A stretch of 9,250 bases of DNA from JBBFMJ01 sp037441225 (GTDB lineage Bacteria > Acidobacteriota > Thermoanaerobaculia > UBA2201): NCBI GenBank assembly GCA_037441225.1, contig JBBISU010000114.1, positions 1-9,250 of the forward strand, given 5' to 3'. Positions 1 through 7,990 of the stretch are shown here, piece by piece. The notes beneath the pieces are model-generated. The model had not been told where the DNA came from, made no database searches, and worked only from the letters and a program-made list of their open reading frames with translations. The number at the start of each line of letters is the position of its first letter. Positions within the stretch are counted from its first letter, which is position 1. The position numbers and the translations under genes were made by a program.

Positions 1-105
1 TTTAAAGTTTCTCATACAGGTGAAAAACAAACTGTATTTGGATTTGTTGATTGGAATTATGATTTTACAGATCTTAACTTTACTCTAAAAGAATTTGAAA
101 TATAA
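1..105 (+). CDS. 3' end of an unrecognised protein (partial)
   Basis: The plus strand reads open from the window edge for 34 codons and ends at TAA (103-105). The peptide ends in ...DFTDLNFTLKEFEI and is polar, with alternating charged and aromatic residues, as at the end of a soluble or beta-rich domain. No family can be named from so little. The minus strand has stops in all three frames here. A second plus frame (to about 88) is also open but gives a low-complexity Leu/Ile-rich peptide typical of a shadow. The gene converges on the operon ending at 241. That a gene ends here is likely; its function is unknown. Confidence 0.45.
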   Translation, partial: FKVSHTGEKQTVFGFVDWNYDFTDLNFTLKEFEI

Positions 106-122
106 AAAATTTCTTTAAAGGA

Positions 123-195
123 TGTAGGCGCGGTCTTTTGCCTGTGTAAATTTATAGAATAAAAAGCATGAGCAACAATAAATATTGCGGCTACA
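123..195. repeat. Degenerate REP-like / small inverted-repeat element
   Basis: The block starts with TGTAGGCGC (123-131) and ends with GCGGCTACA (187-195). These are inverted copies matching at 8 of 9 positions and enclose about 55 bases. Just inside the left end, AGGC (126-129) can pair with GCCT (140-143) around a loop containing GGTCTTTT, as in GTAGG-type hairpins with a partly decayed right arm. It is much richer in G+C than its surroundings and sits between two converging genes, a usual place for REP-like or MITE-like elements. No clear rho-independent terminator for either gene was seen in 106-240. Assignment as a dispersed element is inference from form. Confidence 0.45.
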
Positions 196-242
196 AATTT
201 CTATATTTAATTATTCAAAAATAAATGCTTCGGCTACAAATT
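178..242. repeat. 22-bp direct repeat, two copies, around the stop of the 1153-residue gene
   Basis: Copies lie at 178-199 and 221-242 and agree at 19 of 22 positions. Both begin ATAAAT and end with the identical 12-mer CGGCTACAAATT, and they start 43 bases apart. The second copy runs into the TAA stop codon of the minus-strand gene (241-243). The shared 12-mer contains the CGGCTACA end of the inverted-repeat element at 123-195, so this looks like a duplicated element end rather than an operator. Confidence 0.5.
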
Positions 243-3200
243 ACGGGCAGGTGGAAACGGGAAGCGTTCCAAACATATCTACCCAATTTCTTAGCTCATA
301 ATAAAAGCAACTCCCTGCGGGTACACTTTCAGTTCCTAAATAGTAGGGAACTCCAGTCATAGAAAGAAAATCAAAGGAACTTCTATTTGGATTGTTTAAT
401 TTTCCAAAAATACCATAATAACCAGTAATTTCTTCTCCACCGCAATTTTCAAAATAGTTAATTGGCGTCCAACTTATAAAAGCATCTGTATCATTTGTCC
501 TTTGAGCATAAATTGTAAAAGAATAAGGAGGTGTTGGAAGGTAATATCCACAAGGAGGATAAGAAGAGGATGAACTCATAAGCATCTGGCACATAACTTT
601 TTCTAAAAACCTCTTTTTTGAAGGAAAACCATCGGGTGTTCCATCTTGTAAGTTTTCAAAGGCAAAAGGCATAAAAACAAAGCGAGATGGTCTATCTTTT
701 TTTAAGTTAGAGATTCCAGAATAAGTTCCTGGAGTATTGTAAGTCCATAAATATTGGGTTCCATCTTCTGAAAAATCAGCAAAGACCTCATCCCCATAAT
801 TTTTAAAGTATCCACCTGCATCTGGATTGTTTAATCCCATAACCATTTTTTCAGAGGGAAAGTTTCCATTTTGTCCTTTTACAATGTCAGATCTATCCTT
901 TACATAGTCCTGCTCTACATAATCAACTTTTAAAAATGCTCTTGCAAAATCATTTTGAGGTATCTCTGTTGATCTTCCATCATATTTATCAAATAAATAA
1001 TCCTGCGAAGAAAGAATTAAACGGGCTGGAACGCCTGTCTCTGAGTATTTGTTTTGTAAAAAGTAAGAAAGTTCTGCTTCTGGATCAATTCCTAAGGATG
1101 TCTCCCAAGGGTCTGGAGTTAAAGTATAAGCAAAATCATAGCCAGTAAACCATACAACAAATTGATAGTTTTTCATTAAATCATTTGGAAGCCCATACCA
1201 ATCATAAGTTGGAGCAGCAAACATTGATGTATCCCATACAGCAGTTGTATAATTTTGACCTGTTTGTGGATTGTAAATGCTTTTTATTTTTTGATTATAC
1301 ATATCAACTGCAGTTGTATTTGGAAACCAATATTCATCCTTTACAAGTAAAACATCTGGCTGACCTACAAAGACACCAAAGCCAACTGTTTGGTTATATG
1401 TTTCTGAAATGTTTATCGTATCCACATACCAGCCAGTTCCAGAAGTTGAATTATCATCCCCTTCATGCCATCTTATAACTACATCTTTCCCTGCAAGGGC
1501 AGATAAGTCAATAATAACTTGTAGCCAACTTGTTTGTGAACCACAATATGCCTTCTTTCCTCCTATTGGATTTTCATAAGAAGAAGAAACAGTTCCATTA
1601 AAACCATTTTGAAGAAACCAACTATCTGGTATAACTGTCCAGTTTGTAAAATCAGGTCCCGTTGCATATTCAATTGTCCCACCATCCCAGCAATAAGAAG
1701 CACTTCCTTCAAAAGCATATCTGTGATAAAAAGAAACTTGTGTGTTTGTATTTGCTTTAATTATTGGGCTTTCCAAAACCTTATCGCTTACAATTCCTAC
1801 ATCTTGTGCAAACCAGGAATGTGTTGGGGTATGGCTTTGGGCAGTTGACCATACCCAGTCAGTTGTTCCATTTATATAATAATGGTACCACCCATCAAAA
1901 TCAAAACCATCTGTTGCTTCAAATGTTTCATATATATAACTTGAAAGGTTCATCATTGGAAGAAGTCTATATCCAATTGGAGTTGTTGAATCAAGAGTCA
2001 TTTGAAATGTTACTTCTGAATAACTGCCTGGCTGAATTATTCCTAAATCCTGGCACCAGGGAGATGGAAGTGTTGTGTACCAATCCTCAAAACCTTCATA
2101 TACTTTTAATGCAACTGGGGAAGTTGAATTGTTTTCAACACCAAAAACCAGATCAAATGTCTCACCTGGATCTGGTATTCCATTTCCATTTCCAGAAGTT
2201 GTGTCATCAAAGTAAGCATAAGGATCTATATTCCACCACCTCAAAGTTGTGTCATCTTCTTCAAACCAGTCAAGAGTTCTTTTAAGAAGTCCTCTCAATC
2301 TTGTAATAACTGTTGTTGAATCACCTGTCCTGTAATTTGTCTCTGGAGAAAAAGCAAAAAATGCTGTCTTAAACCAGTCAACAATTCCAAGGGAAGCAGA
2401 ATATCTTATACCTGCTGGAAAGGTTGTTTTATCATTTGTTGCTTTATAATATGTATCAAAAGCAGGTTCACCATATCTTGAATAAATTGAATCAATATAA
2501 GAAGCAAATGGTGCACCATTTGTTGTATTAAAAGAACAAAAGATATAAAAAGAATTATCACAAGCAAAATTATCACCTAATGGATTCCCCGGAACACCCC
2601 ATACAGGTATTGAAGGATATGTGCTACTGCAAGTTGAATAAATGAATGCATCAGAAGATGTCCAAACATCATTATAGACCTCATTTATTTGAAAATAATC
2701 ATTTAAAATTGAACCATCTGGAAGGCGCCCATCTTTTCCACCTGGAATATTTGAATCGTATGTATAATCCCACAAGATATCCTGACCAATAATTGCAACT
2801 CTTCCACCTAAATTTAAATATTTCTTTAAAACTTCTTCATCTTCTGGTGTTATTATATTTCTTGGTGTTGAGTTATTTCCCCATGCCTGACCAGAAAACC
2901 ATATAATTGATTTGTAATTATAAAGGGTGCTTTCTTCTGGGAGCTTCCCTCCTTGTGCTGTTTTGTCCCATCTTGTATAAGTTGGAACAGGAGACATTCC
3001 ATCAAGGGCTGCTTTATAAAAATAATTTGTCCCATAAGTTGAGTTTGCCCAAACATCTGTGCAATAAGAAGTAGCACACAATTTTGGTCCTGTTGTTCCA
3101 GAGCCATCAGCATCTACAACAAGAAGATCTTTTGCACAAGCAGTATAAAGTGTATATGGACCTGCATCATCTTTTGTATATCCATCTACAATTATATAAT

Positions 3201-3702
3201 AAGTTCCTGCAGGGGCATCCGGATAAATGATTGTATGATCCCCTGCCAGTATCCAGTTTACTGTATCACAACCAGAACCAAGGTCAGGGATTAAAATTAT
3301 GTCAAGATCCGGATAGGTATTTGGATCTGGGTCTATGTGTATCCTTAAATCGCAAACAGAAGTTGTTGTTATCTGGTGAACAAAATCAGGACCTCCTTCA
3401 TCCCAGCCCAAGCCAGGGTAATCATCACCTGAAAATTTATTTGCCTGACTTGATGTATCACCTGTAAAAGGAACACCTGGGGTTAAAGTGACTTGGGAAG
3501 TGCATGCAGCAAGTAAATCTTGACCATTATTTCCAAAATTATTATTTCTTACAAGTGAACTTATTGCATTTTTTGAAGAATTCCTTGATATAAATTTAAA
3601 ATTTTGTTTATAAAAAGATGATTTTTTTTCTAAAATACCATTCCTCCCCGCCACAAGGGCGGGGAGGAGGATTAAAAAACTAATGATTTTTATCAATTTC
3701 AT
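241..3702 (-). CDS. Secreted multidomain protein: PPC-like domain and two ThuA/GATase-like modules
   Basis: A 1153-residue protein, probably exported: residues 1-19 form a signal peptide (MKLIKII, then a Leu/Ile/Val core ending PALVAG). Residues about 70-190 resemble a PPC domain (GGPDFVHQI, LDIILI, AGTYYIIVDGY). Residues about 192-480 (start DLLVVDADG, then YKSIIWFSGQ and YLNLGGRVAIIGQD) and about 782-1045 (start DVLLVKDEYW, then YQFVVWFTGYD and ARLILSSQDYL) look like two Rossmann-type ThuA/glutamine-amidotransferase-like modules. I see no convincing catalytic triad in either. Between them lies a GNGNGIPDPGE segment of CARDB-like type (504-515) and a beta-sandwich resembling those of secreted peptidases (595-770). 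Residues about 1058-1153 look Fn3-like. Its ATG overlaps the peptidase stop in ATGA and has no Shine-Dalgarno sequence, so translation is probably coupled. No sortase or type IX sorting signal is visible at the C-terminus. Secretion and domain folds are fairly secure; function is unknown. Confidence 0.85.
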   Translation of the reverse strand: MKLIKIISFLILLPALVAGRNGILEKKSSFYKQNFKFISRNSSKNAISSLVRNNNFGNNGQDLLAACTSQVTLTPGVPFTGDTSSQANKFSGDDYPGLGWDEGGPDFVHQITTTSVCDLRIHIDPDPNTYPDLDIILIPDLGSGCDTVNWILAGDHTIIYPDAPAGTYYIIVDGYTKDDAGPYTLYTACAKDLLVVDADGSGTTGPKLCATSYCTDVWANSTYGTNYFYKAALDGMSPVPTYTRWDKTAQGGKLPEESTLYNYKSIIWFSGQAWGNNSTPRNIITPEDEEVLKKYLNLGGRVAIIGQDILWDYTYDSNIPGGKDGRLPDGSILNDYFQINEVYNDVWTSSDAFIYSTCSSTYPSIPVWGVPGNPLGDNFACDNSFYIFCSFNTTNGAPFASYIDSIYSRYGEPAFDTYYKATNDKTTFPAGIRYSASLGIVDWFKTAFFAFSPETNYRTGDSTTVITRLRGLLKRTLDWFEEDDTTLRWWNIDPYAYFDDTTSGNGNGIPDPGETFDLVFGVENNSTSPVALKVYEGFEDWYTTLPSPWCQDLGIIQPGSYSEVTFQMTLDSTTPIGYRLLPMMNLSSYIYETFEATDGFDFDGWYHYYINGTTDWVWSTAQSHTPTHSWFAQDVGIVSDKVLESPIIKANTNTQVSFYHRYAFEGSASYCWDGGTIEYATGPDFTNWTVIPDSWFLQNGFNGTVSSSYENPIGGKKAYCGSQTSWLQVIIDLSALAGKDVVIRWHEGDDNSTSGTGWYVDTINISETYNQTVGFGVFVGQPDVLLVKDEYWFPNTTAVDMYNQKIKSIYNPQTGQNYTTAVWDTSMFAAPTYDWYGLPNDLMKNYQFVVWFTGYDFAYTLTPDPWETSLGIDPEAELSYFLQNKYSETGVPARLILSSQDYLFDKYDGRSTEIPQNDFARAFLKVDYVEQDYVKDRSDIVKGQNGNFPSEKMVMGLNNPDAGGYFKNYGDEVFADFSEDGTQYLWTYNTPGTYSGISNLKKDRPSRFVFMPFAFENLQDGTPDGFPSKKRFLEKVMCQMLMSSSSSYPPCGYYLPTPPYSFTIYAQRTNDTDAFISWTPINYFENCGGEEITGYYGIFGKLNNPNRSSFDFLSMTGVPYYLGTESVPAGSCFYYELRNWVDMFGTLPVSTCP
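3642..3668 (-). repeat. Perfect GC-rich hairpin inside signal-peptide codons
   Basis: Arms at 3642-3652 (TCCTCCCCGCC) and 3658-3668 (GGCGGGGAGGA) are perfect 11-bp inverted repeats around a 5-base loop (ACAAG on plus, CTTGT on minus). The element is 27 bp, exactly nine codons. It covers codons 12 to 21 of the 1153-residue protein and encodes most of the hydrophobic core and cleavage region of the signal peptide. It is strikingly GC-rich in an AT-rich gene. The CTTGT loop is the same as in the hairpin at 8137-8158. In the mRNA it would form a strong stem about 35 bases after the AUG. Confidence 0.8.
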
Positions 3703-6700
3703 TGCAATTTTATGACTATGTCGTCTCTGTCGTTATATGAACCACTATAACAAGCATTTGTTCCAGGATCTACATTATAAGTCATTTGTGCCCTAAATGC
3801 TTGTAAAGAGCCAGAACTTCCACCCAATGTTTTTGAAAATGTAAATGTCTTATATCCAGAACCAGAGCAGGTCTGTGTTGAGCCAACTTTTGACCAGGAT
3901 GGGCTTGTGGCACTTGTTGAATAAAACAGAGTTACCCTATCTGCTGTACTATAGCAATATGCAGTAACTGTAATGTTTACTGTCTTTCCAACTGCAAAGT
4001 TTGTACTATCTGATGTGGCAACTTTAATTGATTCAATTGATTCATCGCTGTGGCAGGTACCATAAGTTCCATCAGCACAGGAAGTATTTACTGTATTTGG
4101 TTGATTTGGCTCAGGTCCTTTGCTGTCTCTGCATTGCAAAAGTGAAGAAGGTGCTTCGCAAGCACAAGCATTTGATGTACAGGCAGGGGCTTTGTAAGTT
4201 GAACTATAAGTTGCAGTTGTAGTTGTGCAAGAGCCACCTGATGTTGTATAAGTTGCAGTTATTGAAAAACTTCCTGCTGCATATCCATAAACACCAGCCC
4301 ACCAGGTTCCAGCAGAGGGATTTGAATGTGTGCAAGTTTCATTTCCGGAGGAAGAATATGGTCTGCAGAGGTAAGATGAAGAAGTTGGTTTTGCATTAAA
4401 TTGTGTATATAAGTCCACATCACCAGTGGCATTTGTTGTCTTAATTTCAAGGTTTGTTGCACCTGATGGAACTGTTATGTAATAGTACTTCCAGGCACCT
4501 TGAGATACTGATTGGCTATTTAATGTCACACCATTTGTGAGTTGTGTATCTGTTGTTCCACAACTTGCAGTAAAGTTTGCAGTTTTATTTGCACCATTTA
4601 TTGTAACATTTTGAGAAGTTGGACTAAATGTACATCCACTCTTTGTTGGTGTAACTGTGTATGTTCCATTTGCAAGCCCTGTAAAGGAATAATTTCCAGA
4701 AGAATCAGAAGTTGTACTCTTTGATGCAGCACCAGTTAAATTAATTGTTGCACTTGATGTTCCAACATTTCCAGAAATTGTATAGGTTCCACTGCTTGTT
4801 GTAATTGTAGCAGTTATTGTATAAGAGCCAGCAGCATATCCATGAACACCAGCCCACCAAGTTCCAGCAGAGGGGGAGTTGTGTGTGCAGGTTTCATTTC
4901 CAGAGGAAGAATATGGTCTGCAGGCATAAGATGAAGAAGTTGGCTTTACATTAAATTGTGTGTATAAGTCAACATCAGCAGTGGCATTTGTTGTTGCAAA
5001 TACAAGGGATGTTGCACCAGATGGAACTGTTATGTAGTAGTATTTCCATTCACCCTTTGCAACAGAACCACTTACACCAACACCAGAGGTAAGTTGTGTA
5101 TCTGTTGATGAAGCAGTTGCTGTGAAGTTTACACCAGTTACGTTGTTACTGCTTATAGTTACATTTTGGGATGTAGGTGAAAAGGAATAACCACTTTTAG
5201 TTGGTGTAACTGTATAAGAACCATTATTTAAATTTGAAAAGGAATAATTTCCACTGGTATCTGTTGTAGTACTACCTGAGGAAGTGCCAGATAATGAAAC
5301 TGTTACACCCGACAAGCCAGTACTATTGTATGTTACAGTTCCACTTATAGAATAAGTAGTTCCGCCACCACTTGTTGGAGTTGCTTGCTTGCATGCAGAA
5401 AAGTTAGACATACAAGCAGCAGAAGAACCAACTGCCACTACTCTATAATAATATGTAAGTCCATTTCCAACTTCTGTATCTGTATAAGAAGTTGATGTTG
5501 TTTCAGCAATTTTAATGTAGCCATAATCACATCCCAGGTCATTTCTTAAAACATAATATTTTGATGCACCAGAAACTGCTGACCAAGACAAAGAAACTGA
5601 ACTGTCACTTGCTGAAATATTGACTGGACTTACTGCCGGAATTGAAGAACAGCCAGAGTTTGTTCGTGTTGAAGTTGTGCAAGCAACACCATGTCTGTTA
5701 AAGGCATTGTAAATTGCACTTGCATGGGGGGTTCCATTTGATAAGTTTCCATCGTTGTCATCGGCAACTAAAAAGGTCTGGTGCCAGTTTGAAGCAGAAC
5801 AACCAGAAGCGGTCTTTGTTGAAGTATTGCAAGAATAACCAGAACCAGAAGTTGACCTTGATAAATAGTACAATCTTTCAAATATAAACCATGCACTATT
5901 TAAGTCGCCAACCTGACTATTTAAATCCCTTACAGCAAGGTCCCACATTGCTTCTGATAATGGATAGGACTCACAATGCCCTTCCCTTCCACAGGGACCT
6001 GCATAAGAATAATCACTTGGGCATTTTGAAAAAACAAAACCATTTATTGTATGGGCTGAACCAGATGAATGTTTTGCATAATCAATATCTCTTACTCCAG
6101 TACAAGATGTGCAGGAATCACCATATCCAGAACAATTTGAAGATAAAAAGCCCGGTCCAATACAGGAATTGTGTGTCAAAAGTGCTGCATAAGTATCTCC
6201 GTATGTTTCACCAGTTGCATAGTCCCCACTTGGGGAACCATCATTTGAATCAAGCCCATGTCCAAATTCATGCAAGAAAATTGCTGCAATTTCACCAGTG
6301 TTTCCACATCCACCACCTGACTTGAAAAAGTTTAATGTTGAACCATTCCAGTATGCATTACAGGTCTGGTTTATATTTACATTTGCTGTAAGTTGACCTG
6401 TAAGCCAACTATTTGAAGTAAGCCATTTCATTGCTTTATATTTTGCATTTGTTACATGATAAAAGCAAGAACGAGAAGAATGTGTATTTCCTGCACCACC
6501 AAATCCAGGTGTTGTGCAATCAGTTCCAGAAGATGTTCCAAAATCTAAATTATAAGGAGATGTACTTGAACTCAAAGAAATTGAACCACATTTGTCTGAA
6601 ATTTTTACATATTTCCCTGCCAGTGTTGAAGTAACTGCTGATGTAACTGAATATCCACCACCACTGTTTGAATACCTTGAACTCCCCAAATCAGCAAAGG

Positions 6701-7625
6701 GAAGACCTCTTTTTACTTCTGATGTAACTGTTGGTGAAATTGGATAAATTCCACCTTGAATTGTTCCATATCTGTTGTCATCCCAAAAAGATAAAACCTC
6801 ACCTGTATGTGCATCTATATAGCCAGTCCAGGTTCCAGTTATTCCCTGTCTTGAAAAAGCAACTTCCCAGACAAGTGGATATTCAAAGGTTTGAACACTT
6901 CCAACTGTTTTAAGGCGTGGGATAAATTTTAATGTTCCCTCATTTACAACTACATCTGTTTTTGGATTAAATCCACCAGCATAACTTGTCAAAATGTCAA
7001 ATGCTTGTAAATTATCTAAATTTGGAATTGGATCTAAGATCTTGCCAATGGCATCGTTGAAAGGAATAATTCCTTCAACACCAAACTGAATTAAATTTCC
7101 ATGATTGCATCTGAAAACAACCCTTGCTCCTTCAATTGGAACACCTTGATATATAAAATCATAGTCCACAAACCAAAGATAACCATTTTCTCCAAAGGGA
7201 CCAGATCTTCCATTATTTAAAACAAGATATTCAAGTGGAATGTTTTGAAAAATTCCCCAGTTTTCCTTGATGAATTCCTTTGCCTTTTTGTCCATTTCCG
7301 TTTTCTGAATTATAGATAAGGGATTTCCAAAAACCCATTTTTCAACTATATTATTCACAAGGGTTGGCATTCCCGTATAGGAATCAATATAAACCTCAAG
7401 ATTTGGATATTTTTCCAAGAAAATTTGCCAATCTGTTCTATTGGGAATCTGGAATAAGACATTTTTAAGGTAAATAGGATTTGTTTTTACACCAATGTTA
7501 AAATCCTTAAAGGCAAGGGTGTCAAAATAACTTGTCTTTTCCTTCATAACCTGAGAAAATGCTAATGTTGAAAGGAAAAGAAGGACTAAACCTAAAACCT
7601 TTAATTTTAAAGATAAACTACCCAT
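3699..7625 (-). CDS. Secreted zinc metallopeptidase (gluzincin, fungalysin/thermolysin-like) with duplicated PPC repeats
   Basis: A 1308-residue exported endopeptidase precursor. Residues 1-24 form a signal peptide (core LGLVLLFLSTLAFS). About 100-285 look like an FTP/PepSY-type propeptide, ending in YIDAHTGEVLSFWDD. The catalytic region shows HEFGH (H452, E453, H456), the gluzincin-type third-ligand candidate E473 in GETYGD, a DDNDGN acidic loop (622-627) and a following PH (H634). This supports peptide-bond hydrolysis with one zinc. Next come Fn3 (663-750), carboxypeptidase-regulatory-like domain 1 (757-837), PPC 1 (841-942), regulatory-like domain 2 (947-1020), PPC 2 (1024-1126), a Cys-rich linker and an Ig-like end (1193-1308). 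PPC domains of secreted peptidases are often removed after export. Start: ATG at 7625 lies six bases after AGGAGG and begins the signal peptide. The frame stays open upstream to a TTG at 7715, but that TTG is the first half of the -35 box. It is the first gene of a two-gene operon and overlaps the next gene by four bases. Many cysteines suggest disulfides. The exact peptidase family (M36, M4 or other) is uncertain. Confidence 0.9.
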   Translation of the reverse strand: MGSLSLKLKVLGLVLLFLSTLAFSQVMKEKTSYFDTLAFKDFNIGVKTNPIYLKNVLFQIPNRTDWQIFLEKYPNLEVYIDSYTGMPTLVNNIVEKWVFGNPLSIIQKTEMDKKAKEFIKENWGIFQNIPLEYLVLNNGRSGPFGENGYLWFVDYDFIYQGVPIEGARVVFRCNHGNLIQFGVEGIIPFNDAIGKILDPIPNLDNLQAFDILTSYAGGFNPKTDVVVNEGTLKFIPRLKTVGSVQTFEYPLVWEVAFSRQGITGTWTGYIDAHTGEVLSFWDDNRYGTIQGGIYPISPTVTSEVKRGLPFADLGSSRYSNSGGGYSVTSAVTSTLAGKYVKISDKCGSISLSSSTSPYNLDFGTSSGTDCTTPGFGGAGNTHSSRSCFYHVTNAKYKAMKWLTSNSWLTGQLTANVNINQTCNAYWNGSTLNFFKSGGGCGNTGEIAAIFLHEFGHGLDSNDGSPSGDYATGETYGDTYAALLTHNSCIGPGFLSSNCSGYGDSCTSCTGVRDIDYAKHSSGSAHTINGFVFSKCPSDYSYAGPCGREGHCESYPLSEAMWDLAVRDLNSQVGDLNSAWFIFERLYYLSRSTSGSGYSCNTSTKTASGCSASNWHQTFLVADDNDGNLSNGTPHASAIYNAFNRHGVACTTSTRTNSGCSSIPAVSPVNISASDSSVSLSWSAVSGASKYYVLRNDLGCDYGYIKIAETTSTSYTDTEVGNGLTYYYRVVAVGSSAACMSNFSACKQATPTSGGGTTYSISGTVTYNSTGLSGVTVSLSGTSSGSTTTDTSGNYSFSNLNNGSYTVTPTKSGYSFSPTSQNVTISSNNVTGVNFTATASSTDTQLTSGVGVSGSVAKGEWKYYYITVPSGATSLVFATTNATADVDLYTQFNVKPTSSSYACRPYSSSGNETCTHNSPSAGTWWAGVHGYAAGSYTITATITTSSGTYTISGNVGTSSATINLTGAASKSTTSDSSGNYSFTGLANGTYTVTPTKSGCTFSPTSQNVTINGANKTANFTASCGTTDTQLTNGVTLNSQSVSQGAWKYYYITVPSGATNLEIKTTNATGDVDLYTQFNAKPTSSSYLCRPYSSSGNETCTHSNPSAGTWWAGVYGYAAGSFSITATYTTSGGSCTTTTATYSSTYKAPACTSNACACEAPSSLLQCRDSKGPEPNQPNTVNTSCADGTYGTCHSDESIESIKVATSDSTNFAVGKTVNITVTAYCYSTADRVTLFYSTSATSPSWSKVGSTQTCSGSGYKTFTFSKTLGGSSGSLQAFRAQMTYNVDPGTNACYSGSYNDRDDIVIKLQ
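4254..5357 (-). repeat. Tandem intragenic duplication (about 555-bp unit, two copies)
   Basis: The two copies span roughly 4806-5357 and 4254-4787, offset by 555 bases (185 codons). Each encodes a carboxypeptidase-regulatory-like domain followed by a PPC domain. Motifs shared by both copies include YTVTPTKSG, FSPTSQNVTI, WKYYYITVPSGAT, DVDLYTQFN, RPYSSSGNETCTH and AGTWWAGV. The DNA is also closely similar, most clearly around 4292-4440 against 4847-4995, which points to a fairly recent duplication or gene conversion. Confidence 0.85.
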
Positions 7626-7631
7626 ATGCAT

Positions 7632-7637
7632 CCTCCT
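7632..7637 (-). promoter_or_regulatory. Ribosome-binding site of the metallopeptidase
   Basis: Minus-strand AGGAGG sits six bases before the ATG at 7625. Another in-frame ATG (7631-7629) touches the AGGAGG with no spacing and is a poor start. This site settles the start of the peptidase directly before a good signal peptide. Confidence 0.85.
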
Positions 7638-7685
7638 TTTTAAATTAGAGCCTACTACCAAAGCTCTTGAAATCATCTCAATTTT

Positions 7686-7715
7686 AAAATAACTCAAATT
7701 AGGCATACTTGTCAA
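7686..7715 (-). promoter_or_regulatory. Candidate sigma-70-type promoter of the peptidase operon
   Basis: Minus strand: perfect -35 TTGACA at 7715-7710, an 18-base spacer, and -10 candidate TATTTT at 7691-7686 (four of six consensus bases). Transcription would begin near 7679 and leave a leader of about 50 bases before the AGGAGG. With a 17-base spacer the -10 would be TTATTT, a poorer match. The -35 is clear; the -10 is moderate. Confidence 0.55.
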
Positions 7716-7762
7716 TAGAAGTTTTAAGTCAATTAGTTAAAGCACTTTCAAGGAGGGGGGAC

Positions 7763-7791
7763 TTGACAAAAAAACAGGCATTTTTTGTCAA
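7763..7791. repeat. Perfect 11-bp inverted repeat TTGACAAAAAA / TTTTTTGTCAA
   Basis: Arms 7763-7773 and 7781-7791 are exact inverted copies around a 7-base loop (ACAGGCA). The site is about 50-75 bases upstream of the peptidase -35 box and so could be an operator. Copy 2 of the surrounding direct repeat keeps only the left arm, so the hairpin is specific to copy 1. It has no GC stem and is not a standard terminator. Confidence 0.65.
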
Positions 7792-7954
7792 AAAATATTT
7801 ATTTCTTAAATATCCCATTTATCCGTAACTTATGAAAACTAATAAATTTAAAAAAATCAAAATTTCTTCCACTTTTTTATTTTTTTCTTTAAAAAATTTT
7901 TTCATAAAAAATTTTAATTCCCCTCTTGACAAAAAACTGGCTAAAAAGTGCATA

Positions 7955-7990
7955 TTTCATAAATATATCAATTATCCGTAATTTATGAAA
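7955..7990. repeat. Perfect 10-bp inverted repeat TTTCATAAAT / ATTTATGAAA
   Basis: Arms 7955-7964 and 7981-7990 are exact inverted copies around a 16-base loop that contains most of the conserved TTATCCGTAA block. A smaller palindrome, AATTA-TCCG-TAATT, lies at 7970-7983. In copy 1 of the direct repeat the corresponding arms (TTTCTTAAAT and ACTTATGAAA) match at 8 of 10 positions. Partial retention in both copies suggests the palindrome matters, as an operator or an RNA stem. Confidence 0.6.

Noticed and set aside
2..88. Second open plus-strand frame at the left edge
   Set aside because: It gives a Leu/Ile-rich low-complexity peptide and ends inside the better frame, so it is likely a shadow.
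241..540. Possible type IX or sortase C-terminal sorting domain on the 1153-residue protein
   Set aside because: The last residues are Fn3-like and end VSTCP, with no LPXTG, no membrane helix and no typical sorting motif.
3502..3513. Lipobox-like LAAC at residues 64-67 of the 1153-residue protein
   Set aside because: It lies far from the N-terminal signal peptide and is not preceded by a hydrophobic segment, so it is not a lipoprotein site.
936..6913. Several plus-strand open frames of 60-173 codons opposite the two large genes
   Set aside because: They are antisense shadows with His/Gln/Leu-rich sequences, no signal or domain features and no good ribosome sites.
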